From positions 1 through 64,000 of the forward strand of contig JAIXHJ010000015.1 in assembly GCA_030145845.1 (NCBI GenBank): a stretch of DNA of 64,000 nt, read 5' to 3'. Made by a program: the position numbers and the translations under genes. The DNA is from Pseudomonadota bacterium (GTDB lineage Bacteria > Pseudomonadota > Gammaproteobacteria > Pseudomonadales > Oceanobacteraceae). Below the pieces are notes generated by a model, which saw only the letters and a program-made list of their open reading frames with translations, ran no database searches and had not been told where the DNA came from. Position 1 is the stretch's first letter; each line of letters opens with the position of its first letter. Shown here one piece after another: positions 45,617-58,327 of this stretch.

Positions 45617-47534
45617 ATACTCTGCCGAGTCCTTATTACAGCAGTTGCGCCAGCTGGATGAGTGCCCTCGCATTGAGGCAAAACGTGGCACTGACATTGG
45701 CAGTTCGGCAATGCAAACCGTCTGCGCCTTTGCTAACGAGCCAGGACTGGGCGGCGGTTATTTATTATTAGGGGTCAGTGAGCCGGATGCACAGCACAAC
45801 GAGTTTTATGTATCAGGTGTTGACCATACCGATAAACTGCTGGGTGATTTACAGGCCAACTGCCGCGAGCAGTTTGAGCAATCCGTTCCGGTAGAGGCGC
45901 AAGCTATCCCGCTGGAAGGCAAAACAGTGATCATGGTCTTTGTGCCCGAACTGGAGCCAGCGGCTAAACCTTGTACGTTTAAAGGAAAGTTCGACAGTAA
46001 AAACAAGCGTAAAACGGGTGTCTGGCGACGCGGTCTGAACGGCGATTACGAATGCACCCAGACCGATATCGAACCTTTACTCATAGCAAAAAGTGGCATG
46101 GGGTTTGAGCAAGTTGTTCTGGCAGATGCCGAGTGGGATGACCTCGATCCTACCGCCATAGAGCTCTATCGCAATCTTCGGGCAAGAATACGCCCCAACG
46201 CCGAGGAGCTGGATGCCAGCGACAACGATATGCTAAGGGCTCTAAACTTGGTTAAAAAACACGGTGACCGCTGGGTACCCAATGTGGCTGGGCTATTACT
46301 GCTGGGCAAACCTTTGTCATTACGCAGATTGATGCCTGCAGTGCGGATTGATTATGTGCGCATTGCTGGTACGCAATGGGTTGAAGATCCAGAACAACGC
46401 TTTGCAACCACCCTGGATCTGCGTGAACCGTTACTGCGCCTTATCCCAAGACTTGAAAATGCCATTCTGGATGACCTGCCTAAGCACTTCCGCTTAAAGG
46501 CTGGCGACTTACAACGTTCTGACGAACCCTTATTACCTTATAAGGTGATAAGGGAGGCCGTGGTGAATGCGGTCATGCACCGTGACTACTCCGTGCATCA
46601 ACCTACGATGGTTATTCGTTACAGTAACCGTATTGAGATCCACAATGCTGGGTATTCCCTAAAACCAGAAGCCATGCTGGGAGAGATGGGTTCTAAGTTG
46701 CGGAATCCTATTGTCGCAGCGGTGCTATACGACCTGAACTTTGCCGAAACCAAAGGATCAGGAATTCGAACTATGCGGCGTCTATTGGACAACGCGGGGC
46801 TTACCGCACCGGTTTTTACCAGCAAGGTTCTGGCTAATGAGTTCCAGGCAACGTATCTGCTTCATCAACTGCTGGGTGAGGAACAGCTACAGTGGCTCAA
46901 TCAATTTTCTCGATTACAACTGTCAGACAATGAAGCCCGTGCTCTGATTCTGGCAAAGGAAACAGGTGCGGTGGATAACGCTGGTCTGCGTGCCATCACA
47001 GGACTGGACACTCTGGCAGCCAGCCAGGTACTCAAGAGACTGCATCATCAATATCGCCTGTTGGAACAAGGTGGAGCAGGCTCCGCGACCTATTATCGTC
47101 TGACGGGACAACGATCCGCAGAAGGCGAATTGCCGTTATTTGCATCGGACGATTCAAATACAGGTGACCTCGCATCAAATACAGGTGACCTTGATACAAA
47201 TCCAGGTGACCTGCATACCAACGCAGAAGAGCTACCTGCGGAATTAAAACAACGACTGGAAGCCCTGACCCCAAAAGCCCGCAAAGATAAGGTGTGGCCC
47301 GTCATTGTGTGGTTATGTGCACTACGGCCATACAAAGCGGAGCAATTGGCAACCTTACTCGCTGGCAGGCAAGTGACTGCCTTAAAGAGCACACACCTTA
47401 ATCCGCTTCGGGAGCAAGAAGGTCTGATTGGGTACACCCATCCAGAGGTGGTTAACCATCCAGAACAGGCATACAAGACCACAACAACTGGCTTGCAGTG
47501 GCTGATACAACACGGAATTGACATCAATGGCTGA
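45606..47534 (+). CDS. AlbA_2 (Schlafen-type) domain and GHKL-ATPase protein
   Basis: A 642-residue protein of the family often labelled ATP-dependent DNA helicase or transcriptional regulator, without helicase motifs. Residues about 10-150 form an AlbA_2/Schlafen-like domain (RIEAKRGTDIGSS, GGGYLLLGVSE, FKGKF...WRRG). Residues about 240-420 match the GHKL-type HATPase_c_4 region (REAVVNAVMHRDYSVHQP, GSGIRTMRRLLDNAG). Winged-helix segments and a seven-residue tandem repeat (NTGDLAS-type, about residues 517-537) follow. Schlafen-like domains can be nucleases; activity here is unknown. It is inserted in the restriction operon at the hsdR start and is followed by hsdR with an eight-base overlap. 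ATG 45606 has AGGA seven bases upstream. Confidence 0.85.
   Translation: MLNEYSAESLLQQLRQLDECPRIEAKRGTDIGSSAMQTVCAFANEPGLGGGYLLLGVSEPDAQHNEFYVSGVDHTDKLLGDLQANCREQFEQSVPVEAQAIPLEGKTVIMVFVPELEPAAKPCTFKGKFDSKNKRKTGVWRRGLNGDYECTQTDIEPLLIAKSGMGFEQVVLADAEWDDLDPTAIELYRNLRARIRPNAEELDASDNDMLRALNLVKKHGDRWVPNVAGLLLLGKPLSLRRLMPAVRIDYVRIAGTQWVEDPEQRFATTLDLREPLLRLIPRLENAILDDLPKHFRLKAGDLQRSDEPLLPYKVIREAVVNAVMHRDYSVHQPTMVIRYSNRIEIHNAGYSLKPEAMLGEMGSKLRNPIVAAVLYDLNFAETKGSGIRTMRRLLDNAGLTAPVFTSKVLANEFQATYLLHQLLGEEQLQWLNQFSRLQLSDNEARALILAKETGAVDNAGLRAITGLDTLAASQVLKRLHHQYRLLEQGGAGSATYYRLTGQRSAEGELPLFASDDSNTGDLASNTGDLDTNPGDLHTNAEELPAELKQRLEALTPKARKDKVWPVIVWLCALRPYKAEQLATLLAGRQVTALKSTHLNPLREQEGLIGYTHPEVVNHPEQAYKTTTTGLQWLIQHGIDING
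47155..47212 (+). repeat. 21-bp in-frame tandem repeat
   Basis: Three copies of a CAAATACAGGTGACCT-type core with 21-bp period (47155, 47176, 47197) encode heptads around NTGDL/NPGDL in the AlbA-ATPase linker. Copy number may vary between strains. Confidence 0.75.
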
Positions 47535-50500
47535 ATACGACGCCCCTAAATTTCAGGAAGAATACAGCGCTAAATTGCCTGCCCTAGCCCTTTTAACGCA
47601 GCTCGGCTGGTCATTTTTATCGCCCGACCAGGCGCTGGCTGCCCGCGGTGGCAAGTACGATCAGGTGGTACTGCGCGACATTTTGCGTACAGAGCTGGAG
47701 AAGCGTCGCTTTATCTTCGCAGGGAAGGAGCATGCCCTGTCTGCCAAGTCGATCGACAACCTGATCGCAGAAGTATGCAGCCCGGCGTTGAATGAGGGGC
47801 TGCGTAATGCCAACGAGCGCATGTACAACCACCTGATGTATGGGATTTCGGTAACCGAGTTTGTGGATGGCAAAAAGGCCAACCCAACCGTGGCCCTGAT
47901 TGATTGGCAGAACCTCAGCAACAACAGCTTCACCTTTACCGAAGAGTTCACGGTAACCCGCGCAGGCGGCGTCGGCTCTTCTTTGCAAGACAAGCGCAGA
48001 CCCGACATTGTCTGCTTCGTAAACGGCATCCCATTGGTGGTTATCGAAGCCAAGCGGCCAGATGGCAAGAAGGGCCCCACGGTAACCGAAGGCATTTCGC
48101 AATGTCTGCGGAATCAACGCCCGGATGAAATCCCCCATCTGTTTGCCTACAGCCAGTTGCTGTTATCGGTGAATGGTTACGAAGGTCGCTATGGCACCTG
48201 CGAAACCCCAGAAAAATTCTGGGCAGCCTGGCGCGAGGAAGGGCTGTCGCTGCCAGAGCAACACGCTATTAAAAATCGGAACTTATCAGCCGAACAGCTG
48301 GATCAGCTGTTTAATCAACGCAAACCCGCCGACCGTCGTTGGTATGAAAGCTGGGTGGCCGGGGGCGAACTGTCGGTAACCGGCCAGGATGAGCTATTGA
48401 TCAGTTTGCTCAGCCCTAAGCGTCTGTTTGAGATGGTGCGCTATTTCACCCTCTTCGATAAGAAAGCCGGCAAGGTCGTGGCCCGTTATCAACAGGTGTT
48501 TGGTATCAAAGCTCTCATTGATCGCATCAATACCCGCCGCCCTTCAGGTGCGCGGGAGGGTGGCGTTATCTGGCATACCACAGGGTCAGGTAAGTCGTTG
48601 ACGATGGTGTTCCTGAGTAAAACGCTGATTCTGCATGATGATCTTAAACAATGCCGGATTGTGGTGATCACCGACCGGGTGGATCTGGAGAACCAACTCA
48701 GTGCCACCTTCTCATCCAGCGGCGAGCTGGCTGACAAGAAAGACAAGGCAGCTGCCATGGCGACCTCTGGCCGTCGCTTAGCGGAACAGATTGGCCATGG
48801 GAAAGAGCGGATTATCTTCTCCCTGATTCAGAAATTTAACAGCGCCACCAAGCTACCCGAGTGCCAAAATTCCAGCCCTGACATTATTGTGCTGATTGAC
48901 GAAGGCCACCGCAGTCAGGGGGGCGAAAACAACATACGCATGCGCCAGGCCCTGCCGAATGCGGCCTTTGTAGCATTCACCGGTACGCCGCTGCTGAAGG
49001 ATGACAAAACAGAGAACAAGTTCGGCAAGATCGTTCACGCCTACACCATGCAGCGAGCCGTGGAAGACAAGACCGTAACGCCATTGCTTTACGAAGAACG
49101 CATCCCCGATTTAGATATCAACGAGCGGGCTATTGATGCCGGATTCCAGCGCATCACAACCAACCTGACCGATGAACAACGAGCAGATCTGAAGCGCAGA
49201 TACGCACAGAAAGGCGAGCTTTATCAGGCCAGTGACCGAATTCAGCTGATTGCCAATGACATCGCCACTCACTTTGCTAAAAACATCGATGCCGAGTTGA
49301 ATGGCCAGGTGGCCTGTGACAGCAAGGCATCGGCCATCAAGTACAAAAAGTTTCTGGATGAAGCTCAGGCGCTGCTTCCGGAAGACAGCCGCTTTGAGTC
49401 TGCAGTGATTATGAGCCCTCCGGACAGCCGTGAGGGAAACACCTCGGTAGACGAATCAGCCCTGCCGGAAGTGACGCAATGGTGGAACGAGAATGTCGGT
49501 AAAGAGGATGAACAGGATTACACCAAGCGGATGATCAAGCGCTTTGCTGACAACGATGATCCGCTGAAGATGCTGATCGTTGTCGATAAGCTTCTGACCG
49601 GTTTTGATGAACCGAAAAACACAGTGTTATACATCGACAAGCCACTGAAAGAGCACAACCTGATTCAGGCGATTGCCCGTGTTAACCGGCTGCATCCGAA
49701 GAAGGAATTCGGCTTACTGATCGACTATCGGGGTATTCTGGCAGAGCTCGATACCACCCTCAGTAAGTATCAGGATCTCGCATCCCGCACCCAGGGCGGT
49801 TACGACATCGACGACATTCAGGGGCTGTACGAGCAGATGAGTACGGAGTACAAGCGTCTGCCTCATTTGTACAAGACGCTGTGGGCGATCTTTGATGGTG
49901 TAAAGAATAAGCAGGACATTGAACAACTGCGCCAGGTGCTGGTTCCCCGCATTGAGGACAAAGACGGCGAGCTGGTTGATGTAAATATGAAGGTTCGTGA
50001 AGACTTTTACGAAGCCCTCAGTAACTTCGCCAGCTGCCTGAAGGTTGCGCTTCAGTCAGCCACCTTCTTTGAAGACAAAAGTTTCACCGATGCTGATCGC
50101 CGCCACTACAAGGAAACCGTTAAGCAGATGTCCAACCTGCGCCAGCTGGTAAAACAGGATACCGGTGAGCGGGTGGATTACGACGCCTATGCCGAGCAGG
50201 TGAAGAAACTGCTGGATAAACACGTTGTTGGGGTTGAAGTGCGTGAACCGTCTGGCGCTTACGAAGTTGGCAAGATGGGCCAGCAAAAGAAAGAAGACTG
50301 GACTGACGAAAAGACCCGTAACGAAACTGACATCATCAAAACCCGGGTTACCCGGATGATTGAACAGGATTTGCAGGACGACCCCTACGCTCAGGAAGAG
50401 TTTTCAAAGTTGCTGCGTAAAGCCATTGAAGATGCCGAGAAGCTCTTTGATCACCCGATGAAGCAATACATGCTGTTCCAGGAGTTTGCCGAACAGGTGG

Positions 50501-50841
50501 AACAGCGAAAGCTGAACGACATCCCCGATGCCTTTGCGGGTAATCGCCATGCCCAGGCCTACTTCGGTTTATTCAAACAGATTCTGCCGGAAGTTTTCAC
50601 GGTTATGGATTCGCAGGTGCAGGACAAATGGGTGAGGCTGGCATTTGATATCGACGAAGCGGTTACCCAGTCCGTGGCGGAAAACTCTATCAACCCACAA
50701 AACATTGAAGCAGATATCCGTAAGAAGCTGTTGCCCATGTTGTTCAAAGAGGCAAAATCTATTGGAGCGGGTATGGATCAGGCTAAAAAGCTGGTTGAAA
50801 GAATCGTGCAAATCACTCGGGTCGGATTAAACGGTGCTTGA
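47527..50841 (+). CDS. hsdR: Type I restriction endonuclease subunit HsdR
   Basis: HsdR translocates and cuts unmethylated DNA together with HsdM and HsdS. The 1104-residue protein has an N-terminal PD-(D/E)xK nuclease (D160 in RRPDIV; E174-A-K176), then a superfamily 2 motor: Walker A GSGKS near residue 352, DEGHRSQ (DEAD-type box), AFTGTPL, and IVVDKLLTGFDEPKN in the second RecA domain, then a helical C-terminus. ATG 47527 overlaps the AlbA gene by eight bases. The N-terminus MAEYDAPKFQEEYSAK is a rebuilt version of the relic start at 45524. Intact and full length. Confidence 0.95.
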   Translation: MAEYDAPKFQEEYSAKLPALALLTQLGWSFLSPDQALAARGGKYDQVVLRDILRTELEKRRFIFAGKEHALSAKSIDNLIAEVCSPALNEGLRNANERMYNHLMYGISVTEFVDGKKANPTVALIDWQNLSNNSFTFTEEFTVTRAGGVGSSLQDKRRPDIVCFVNGIPLVVIEAKRPDGKKGPTVTEGISQCLRNQRPDEIPHLFAYSQLLLSVNGYEGRYGTCETPEKFWAAWREEGLSLPEQHAIKNRNLSAEQLDQLFNQRKPADRRWYESWVAGGELSVTGQDELLISLLSPKRLFEMVRYFTLFDKKAGKVVARYQQVFGIKALIDRINTRRPSGAREGGVIWHTTGSGKSLTMVFLSKTLILHDDLKQCRIVVITDRVDLENQLSATFSSSGELADKKDKAAAMATSGRRLAEQIGHGKERIIFSLIQKFNSATKLPECQNSSPDIIVLIDEGHRSQGGENNIRMRQALPNAAFVAFTGTPLLKDDKTENKFGKIVHAYTMQRAVEDKTVTPLLYEERIPDLDINERAIDAGFQRITTNLTDEQRADLKRRYAQKGELYQASDRIQLIANDIATHFAKNIDAELNGQVACDSKASAIKYKKFLDEAQALLPEDSRFESAVIMSPPDSREGNTSVDESALPEVTQWWNENVGKEDEQDYTKRMIKRFADNDDPLKMLIVVDKLLTGFDEPKNTVLYIDKPLKEHNLIQAIARVNRLHPKKEFGLLIDYRGILAELDTTLSKYQDLASRTQGGYDIDDIQGLYEQMSTEYKRLPHLYKTLWAIFDGVKNKQDIEQLRQVLVPRIEDKDGELVDVNMKVREDFYEALSNFASCLKVALQSATFFEDKSFTDADRRHYKETVKQMSNLRQLVKQDTGERVDYDAYAEQVKKLLDKHVVGVEVREPSGAYEVGKMGQQKKEDWTDEKTRNETDIIKTRVTRMIEQDLQDDPYAQEEFSKLLRKAIEDAEKLFDHPMKQYMLFQEFAEQVEQRKLNDIPDAFAGNRHAQAYFGLFKQILPEVFTVMDSQVQDKWVRLAFDIDEAVTQSVAENSINPQNIEADIRKKLLPMLFKEAKSIGAGMDQAKKLVERIVQITRVGLNGA
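47542..47573 (+). repeat. Direct repeat flanking the AlbA-ATPase gene, right copy
   Basis: Codons 6-16 of hsdR; 29 of 32 bases identical to 45539-45570. Confidence 0.85.
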
Positions 50842-50855
50842 GCGGGTATAACCAG

Positions 50856-51605
50856 ATGAATGTGCCGATTAAACTCCAAAGTCAGACCATGAGCTTCCGC
50901 TACGGTGACGAGCAGATTACGTTTGAGCGAGTTAAGCGCCCGCAAGCCACAGGCAAGGTATTAATCAAAGTTCATCCCGATTGTCGGGTAATCGCATCGG
51001 CTCCCGAGGGTACTGAGAGCGCAGCCGTGTTATCTGCTGTTAAAAAGCGTGGGCGCTGGATATACGAGCAGCTTCGGGATTTTCGCAAACAGCTTGAATT
51101 CACCACTCCTCGGCAGTACATCAGCGGTGAAAGCCATTACTACCTAGGGAAGCAGTACCTGCTGAAAGTGATTGAAGCGCCTGAGCAGGTTCAAAGTGTG
51201 AAACTACTACGCGGTAAGTTAGAAGTTTCGGTAAGAACAAAGTCCGCTGAAAAGGTTAAAGGGCTACTAACAGACTGGTACAAATCGCGGGCCAAGGAAA
51301 CCTTCTCCAAGCGCCTCAATGCCATGCTGGAGCAAGCCCTTTGGGTAGAAGAACAACCACCGCTGCGCATACTAACCATGCAAACTCAATGGGGTAGCTG
51401 CTCACCCAATGGCCGAATCACCCTGAATCCTCACCTGGTTAAAGCGCCTCGTGAGTGCATTGATTACGTGATTTTGCATGAGCTTTGCCACATAGCGGAG
51501 CATAACCACAGTGAACGGTTTTACCGGCTAATGGGCCAGGTAATGCCGAAGTGGGAAAAGACGAAAGAACGGTTGGATGGGATGGCTTCTGTTATCGCAA
51601 ATTGA
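50856..51605 (+). CDS. YgjP-like M48-type metal-dependent hydrolase
   Basis: A 249-residue protein of the YgjP/WLM-like zincin family with the metal-binding motif HELCHIAEHNHS (HExxH) near residue 215 and the family segment TQWGSCSPNGRITLN. Probably a zinc peptidase; substrate unknown. It commonly follows hsdR in type I operons, and here it is the last intact gene of the 39.7-51.6 kb defence operon. The start is uncertain: a TTG at 50838 overlaps the hsdR stop, while ATG 50856 gives the more usual N-terminus. Neither has a strong ribosome-binding site. Confidence 0.85.
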   Translation: MNVPIKLQSQTMSFRYGDEQITFERVKRPQATGKVLIKVHPDCRVIASAPEGTESAAVLSAVKKRGRWIYEQLRDFRKQLEFTTPRQYISGESHYYLGKQYLLKVIEAPEQVQSVKLLRGKLEVSVRTKSAEKVKGLLTDWYKSRAKETFSKRLNAMLEQALWVEEQPPLRILTMQTQWGSCSPNGRITLNPHLVKAPRECIDYVILHELCHIAEHNHSERFYRLMGQVMPKWEKTKERLDGMASVIAN

Positions 51606-51678
51606 TTACTGAATTTTCTTCGCTTGGTCATGAACACTCCTTACAGGCACATTATGCCTCTTTTAGATGTGTCCGTGA

Positions 51679-52068
51679 AAACGGGGTAGAACCCGCTGTC
51701 CTGCTACAGCCATTAAGGATTGGGTGGACATTGCCGGTATCAACAACGGTCCACTTTTCAGGCCGGTCAACCGATGGAGTCAGGTCCAAACAAAGCCGCT
51801 GAACCCAGGAGCAATTAACGATTTGCTTAAAAATCTGGGCAAAGCTTGTCAATTCGACTTTCTTCCAGACCTCAGTAGTCATAGCTTTCGGCGTGGACTG
51901 TCCACATCGGCGGCAAGGGAGCGGATAGATTTTGAGTTAATCAAAAAGCAAGGCGGATGGAAAAGTGACGCAACAGTGTGGGAATACATCGAGGAGGGCC
52001 AGCAGTTTTCCGATAATGCCGCGCTCACGCTGATGGAAAAAATGACTCAATTTATCGTCATTCCGTGA
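51679..52068 (+). pseudogene. Tyrosine recombinase C-terminal remnant
   Basis: The frame encodes the last part of a phage-type integrase: CPATAIKDWVDIAGI-NNGPLFRPVNRW, then SHSFRRGLSTSAA with the HxxR catalytic pair and KKQGGWKSDATVWEYIEEG with the nucleophile Tyr. The region upstream of 51679 is closed by a stop and does not continue the domain, so the N-terminal DNA-binding part and first catalytic Arg are missing. It probably marks a previous integrative element at the boundary between defence and metal-resistance cargo. Confidence 0.8.
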
Positions 52069-52073
52069 GATTG

Positions 52074-52124
52074 CATAGCCACCGACCCAGTCCAGGGTAT
52101 CTCTGGACTGGGTCGGTGGCTATG
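52074..52124. repeat. Perfect 22-bp inverted repeat
   Basis: Arms 52074-52095 and 52103-52124 are exactly complementary around a 7-nt spacer. No T-run follows on either strand, so it is not a standard intrinsic terminator. It starts six bases after the recombinase remnant's stop codon and could be an end or attachment structure of a former element, or a strong mRNA 3' hairpin for the defence operon. Confidence 0.8.
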
Positions 52125-52175
52125 ACAAACAGATTGCTATATCCTCAATGAGCTTCACTATCAGGTGCCCCACAG

Positions 52176-52556
52176 GTGAGAATTCGTTCCGGTTATAAAA
52201 CATTTGTGCTTCTGACACTGCTGCTTTGGCTGATGACCAGCTGGACCGGCGTGCATGCACACTTTTGTTTTGATGGACAGGAACCACCAATTTCCCCTCA
52301 TCTCGATGTGATAGGCGGGCACGAAGTCCACACAGCGGATGAATCGCATCAGGATATCGATGTGGAAGTATCCCAATCGGTTCTGGCAAAACTCCTTAAG
52401 TTTGACCCGTCATTGCCAATACTTTTGGCTGTGATTTTTATACTGCTTGCGGTAACGCACACCCCCTTATTCTTTTTTTACACAGACGCTCCTCATCCCC
52501 ATCGTCGCGCGGGGATTCTTCCGCCGCTGCGCGCACCTCCTGCAACTCCATTCTGA
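52176..52556 (+). CDS. Small membrane protein upstream of czcCBA (CzcI-like)
   Basis: A 126-residue protein with an N-terminal signal-type hydrophobic stretch (FVLLTLLLWLMTSWTGVHA), a periplasmic part with Cys and several His (HFCFDGQE, GGHEVHTADESHQD), a second transmembrane helix (LPILLAVIFILLAVTHTPLFFFY) and a Pro/Arg-rich tail. Small proteins of this kind precede czcCBA operons and may act in metal sensing or regulation, as proposed for CzcI; that role is inferred. The start is probably GTG 52176; it lacks a clear ribosome-binding site. Confidence 0.6.
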   Translation: MRIRSGYKTFVLLTLLLWLMTSWTGVHAHFCFDGQEPPISPHLDVIGGHEVHTADESHQDIDVEVSQSVLAKLLKFDPSLPILLAVIFILLAVTHTPLFFFYTDAPHPHRRAGILPPLRAPPATPF

Positions 52557-52567
52557 TTGTCGTTAAC

Positions 52568-52592
52568 GGCCCTTTGTAAAAAGGGTAGTTTT
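52568..52592 (+). terminator. Possible weak terminator or attenuator before czcC
   Basis: CCCTTT/AAAGGG short stem followed after two bases by five T. It lies between the small membrane protein gene and czcC and may limit read-through. Confidence 0.35.
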
Positions 52593-52662
52593 TGCAGTTC
52601 CCCATTCGCGTTCAGGACTCCTGCACCGATATCTGGAACTGCCAATTAGGCTGGAGTTTTCT

Positions 52663-53933
52663 ATGCAACTTTTCCATCGAGCGATGGCCATTTCGGCTAT
52701 TGCTTTATCTTGTAGTTCTTTTGCTCTAACCGCTGTTGCGGAATCCACACTGACGTTGGGTGAGGCTGTTCGCGCCACCTTACAACACAACCCTCAACTA
52801 GCGGGTTACACCTTCAAGCTAAATGCTTTGGCCGGGGAAAAACAAACCGCTGCACTCAGGCCCGGGCTGCGGGTCAATACTGATCTTGAGAATGTGGCAG
52901 GCTCAGGTGAATTGAGCGGAACCAAAGCCAGCGAGCTAACCATTTCCCTTTCTTCCGCCATCGAATTGGGCGGGCAACGTGATGCCAGGGTCAATCTGGT
53001 CACCGCTCGCCAGCAACAGTTGGCGTCCTCGCAGCGCGTGCTTACGTTAGATGTGGTGACTGCCGTTACACAGCAGTTCATCCGTTTGCTGGTTGCGCAG
53101 GAAGAACTGACGCTTCAGGAGGAATTCCATCAGTTACTTCAACAGACCCTGACGTCACTTACCCGGCAGGTGCAAGCGGGTGGCACTGCCGAAAGTGAGC
53201 TTTTGCGCGGCAACGCCGCACTAACCCGCGCCACACTGGCCTTGCGACAAGCTAGCCAGCGAGTTAGTACGGAACGGATCAGGCTGAGTGCGTTTTGGGC
53301 CGATACCTCTCCGGACTTTACCGCCGCAAAAGCGGATCTATATGGCGTCCCGTCAACAACAACCTTGCCTGCCTTGTTGGAAAAACTATCCAACAATCCA
53401 GATCTGGCATTTCTCTCCGCTGAGATCAATGTCCGTTCGGCAGAAGTGCGCCGGGCACAAAGCGAACGTCGCCCGGCGCTGGAATGGAATGCGGGAGTTC
53501 GCCGCCTTCAGGAAAGCGGTGACTCCGCTGTAGTGTTTGGACTGAGCATGCCCCTGGGGAGCAGCGGCAGAGCTCGTGGGGCAATCGCTACGGCTACCGC
53601 CAACCAACAACAAGCGGAATGGGACAAAGATGCAACACGAATCCAGCTGGAAGCACAACTGATCGCCGCGTACGAAACCCATCAATTAGCAGTTGATGAA
53701 GTGAATGTGCTGCGTGATCAGGTCCTCCCATCCCTCAAGAAAGTCATGCGCAGTACTGCTGATGCATTTGACCGGGGACGCTACAGCTATCTGGAATTAA
53801 ACCTTGCGCAAAGCCAATTGCTGGATGCCCAGCAAGCCTTGGTAGAGGCCGCTGCCCGCATGCAGGAAACCCGTATTGAGTTGGAGCGAATGATTGGCTC
53901 CCCCCTGAACGAACAGAATATTGAGGCCACCCC

Positions 53934-53937
<4 letters not shown>
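52663..53937 (+). CDS. czcC: CzcC-type outer-membrane efflux protein (TolC family)
   Basis: The outer-membrane channel of a tripartite RND efflux pump for divalent metals. The 424-residue precursor has a signal peptide (AMAISAIALSCSSFALTAVAE) and two outer-membrane efflux protein repeats with long alpha-helical, Gln/Ala-rich segments. LTLGEAVRATLQHNPQLAGY at the mature N-terminus and GRYSYLELNLAQSQLLDAQQALVEA near the C-terminus are typical. The first gene of czcC-czcB-czcA, with a GGAG site; its stop overlaps the czcB start (ATGA). Confidence 0.92.
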
Positions 53938-58095
<4,158 letters not shown>

Positions 58096-58142
58096 TTTTC
58101 TTCGAAGGCTCAACGTTTGGCGCTGATTGTACGATTAGATGA

Positions 58143-58188
58143 AAACCGATGACCGGGGCACAGATTGCCCGGTCATCAACCGGTTTTT
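58143..58188 (+). terminator. Intrinsic terminator after czcA
   Basis: Long interrupted stem (AACCG and ATGACCGGG arms with CCCGGTCAT and CGGTT) around a short loop, followed by six T. Confidence 0.8.
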
Positions 58189-58205
58189 TCACAGGAGCAT
58201 TGACG

Positions 58206-58253
58206 ATGACTAGCTTTAAAACATTAATTATTTTGCTATCGGGATATTACTAA
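58206..58253 (+). other. 15-codon ORF upstream of the P-type ATPase
   Basis: ATG with an AGGAG site eight bases upstream encodes MTSFKTLIILLSGYY, a hydrophobic peptide. It lies after the czcA terminator and 75 bp before the ATPase gene. It may be a leader peptide or the start of a gene lost by deletion. Confidence 0.3.
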
Positions 58254-58327
58254 ATGCCTGCCGATCATCATCAGTGATTTGAAATGACGCCTCAATTTTT
58301 ATCGCTTTTTCAAGCAAAGGAAACGTT

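Noticed and set aside
52074..52124. The 22-bp inverted repeat as the far end of the Tn7-like element.
   Set aside because: It has no TnsB-type repeats (AGTTACC-ACTTTATT orientation), no ACA terminus followed by AAAAG, and no continuation of the broken gene after glmS.
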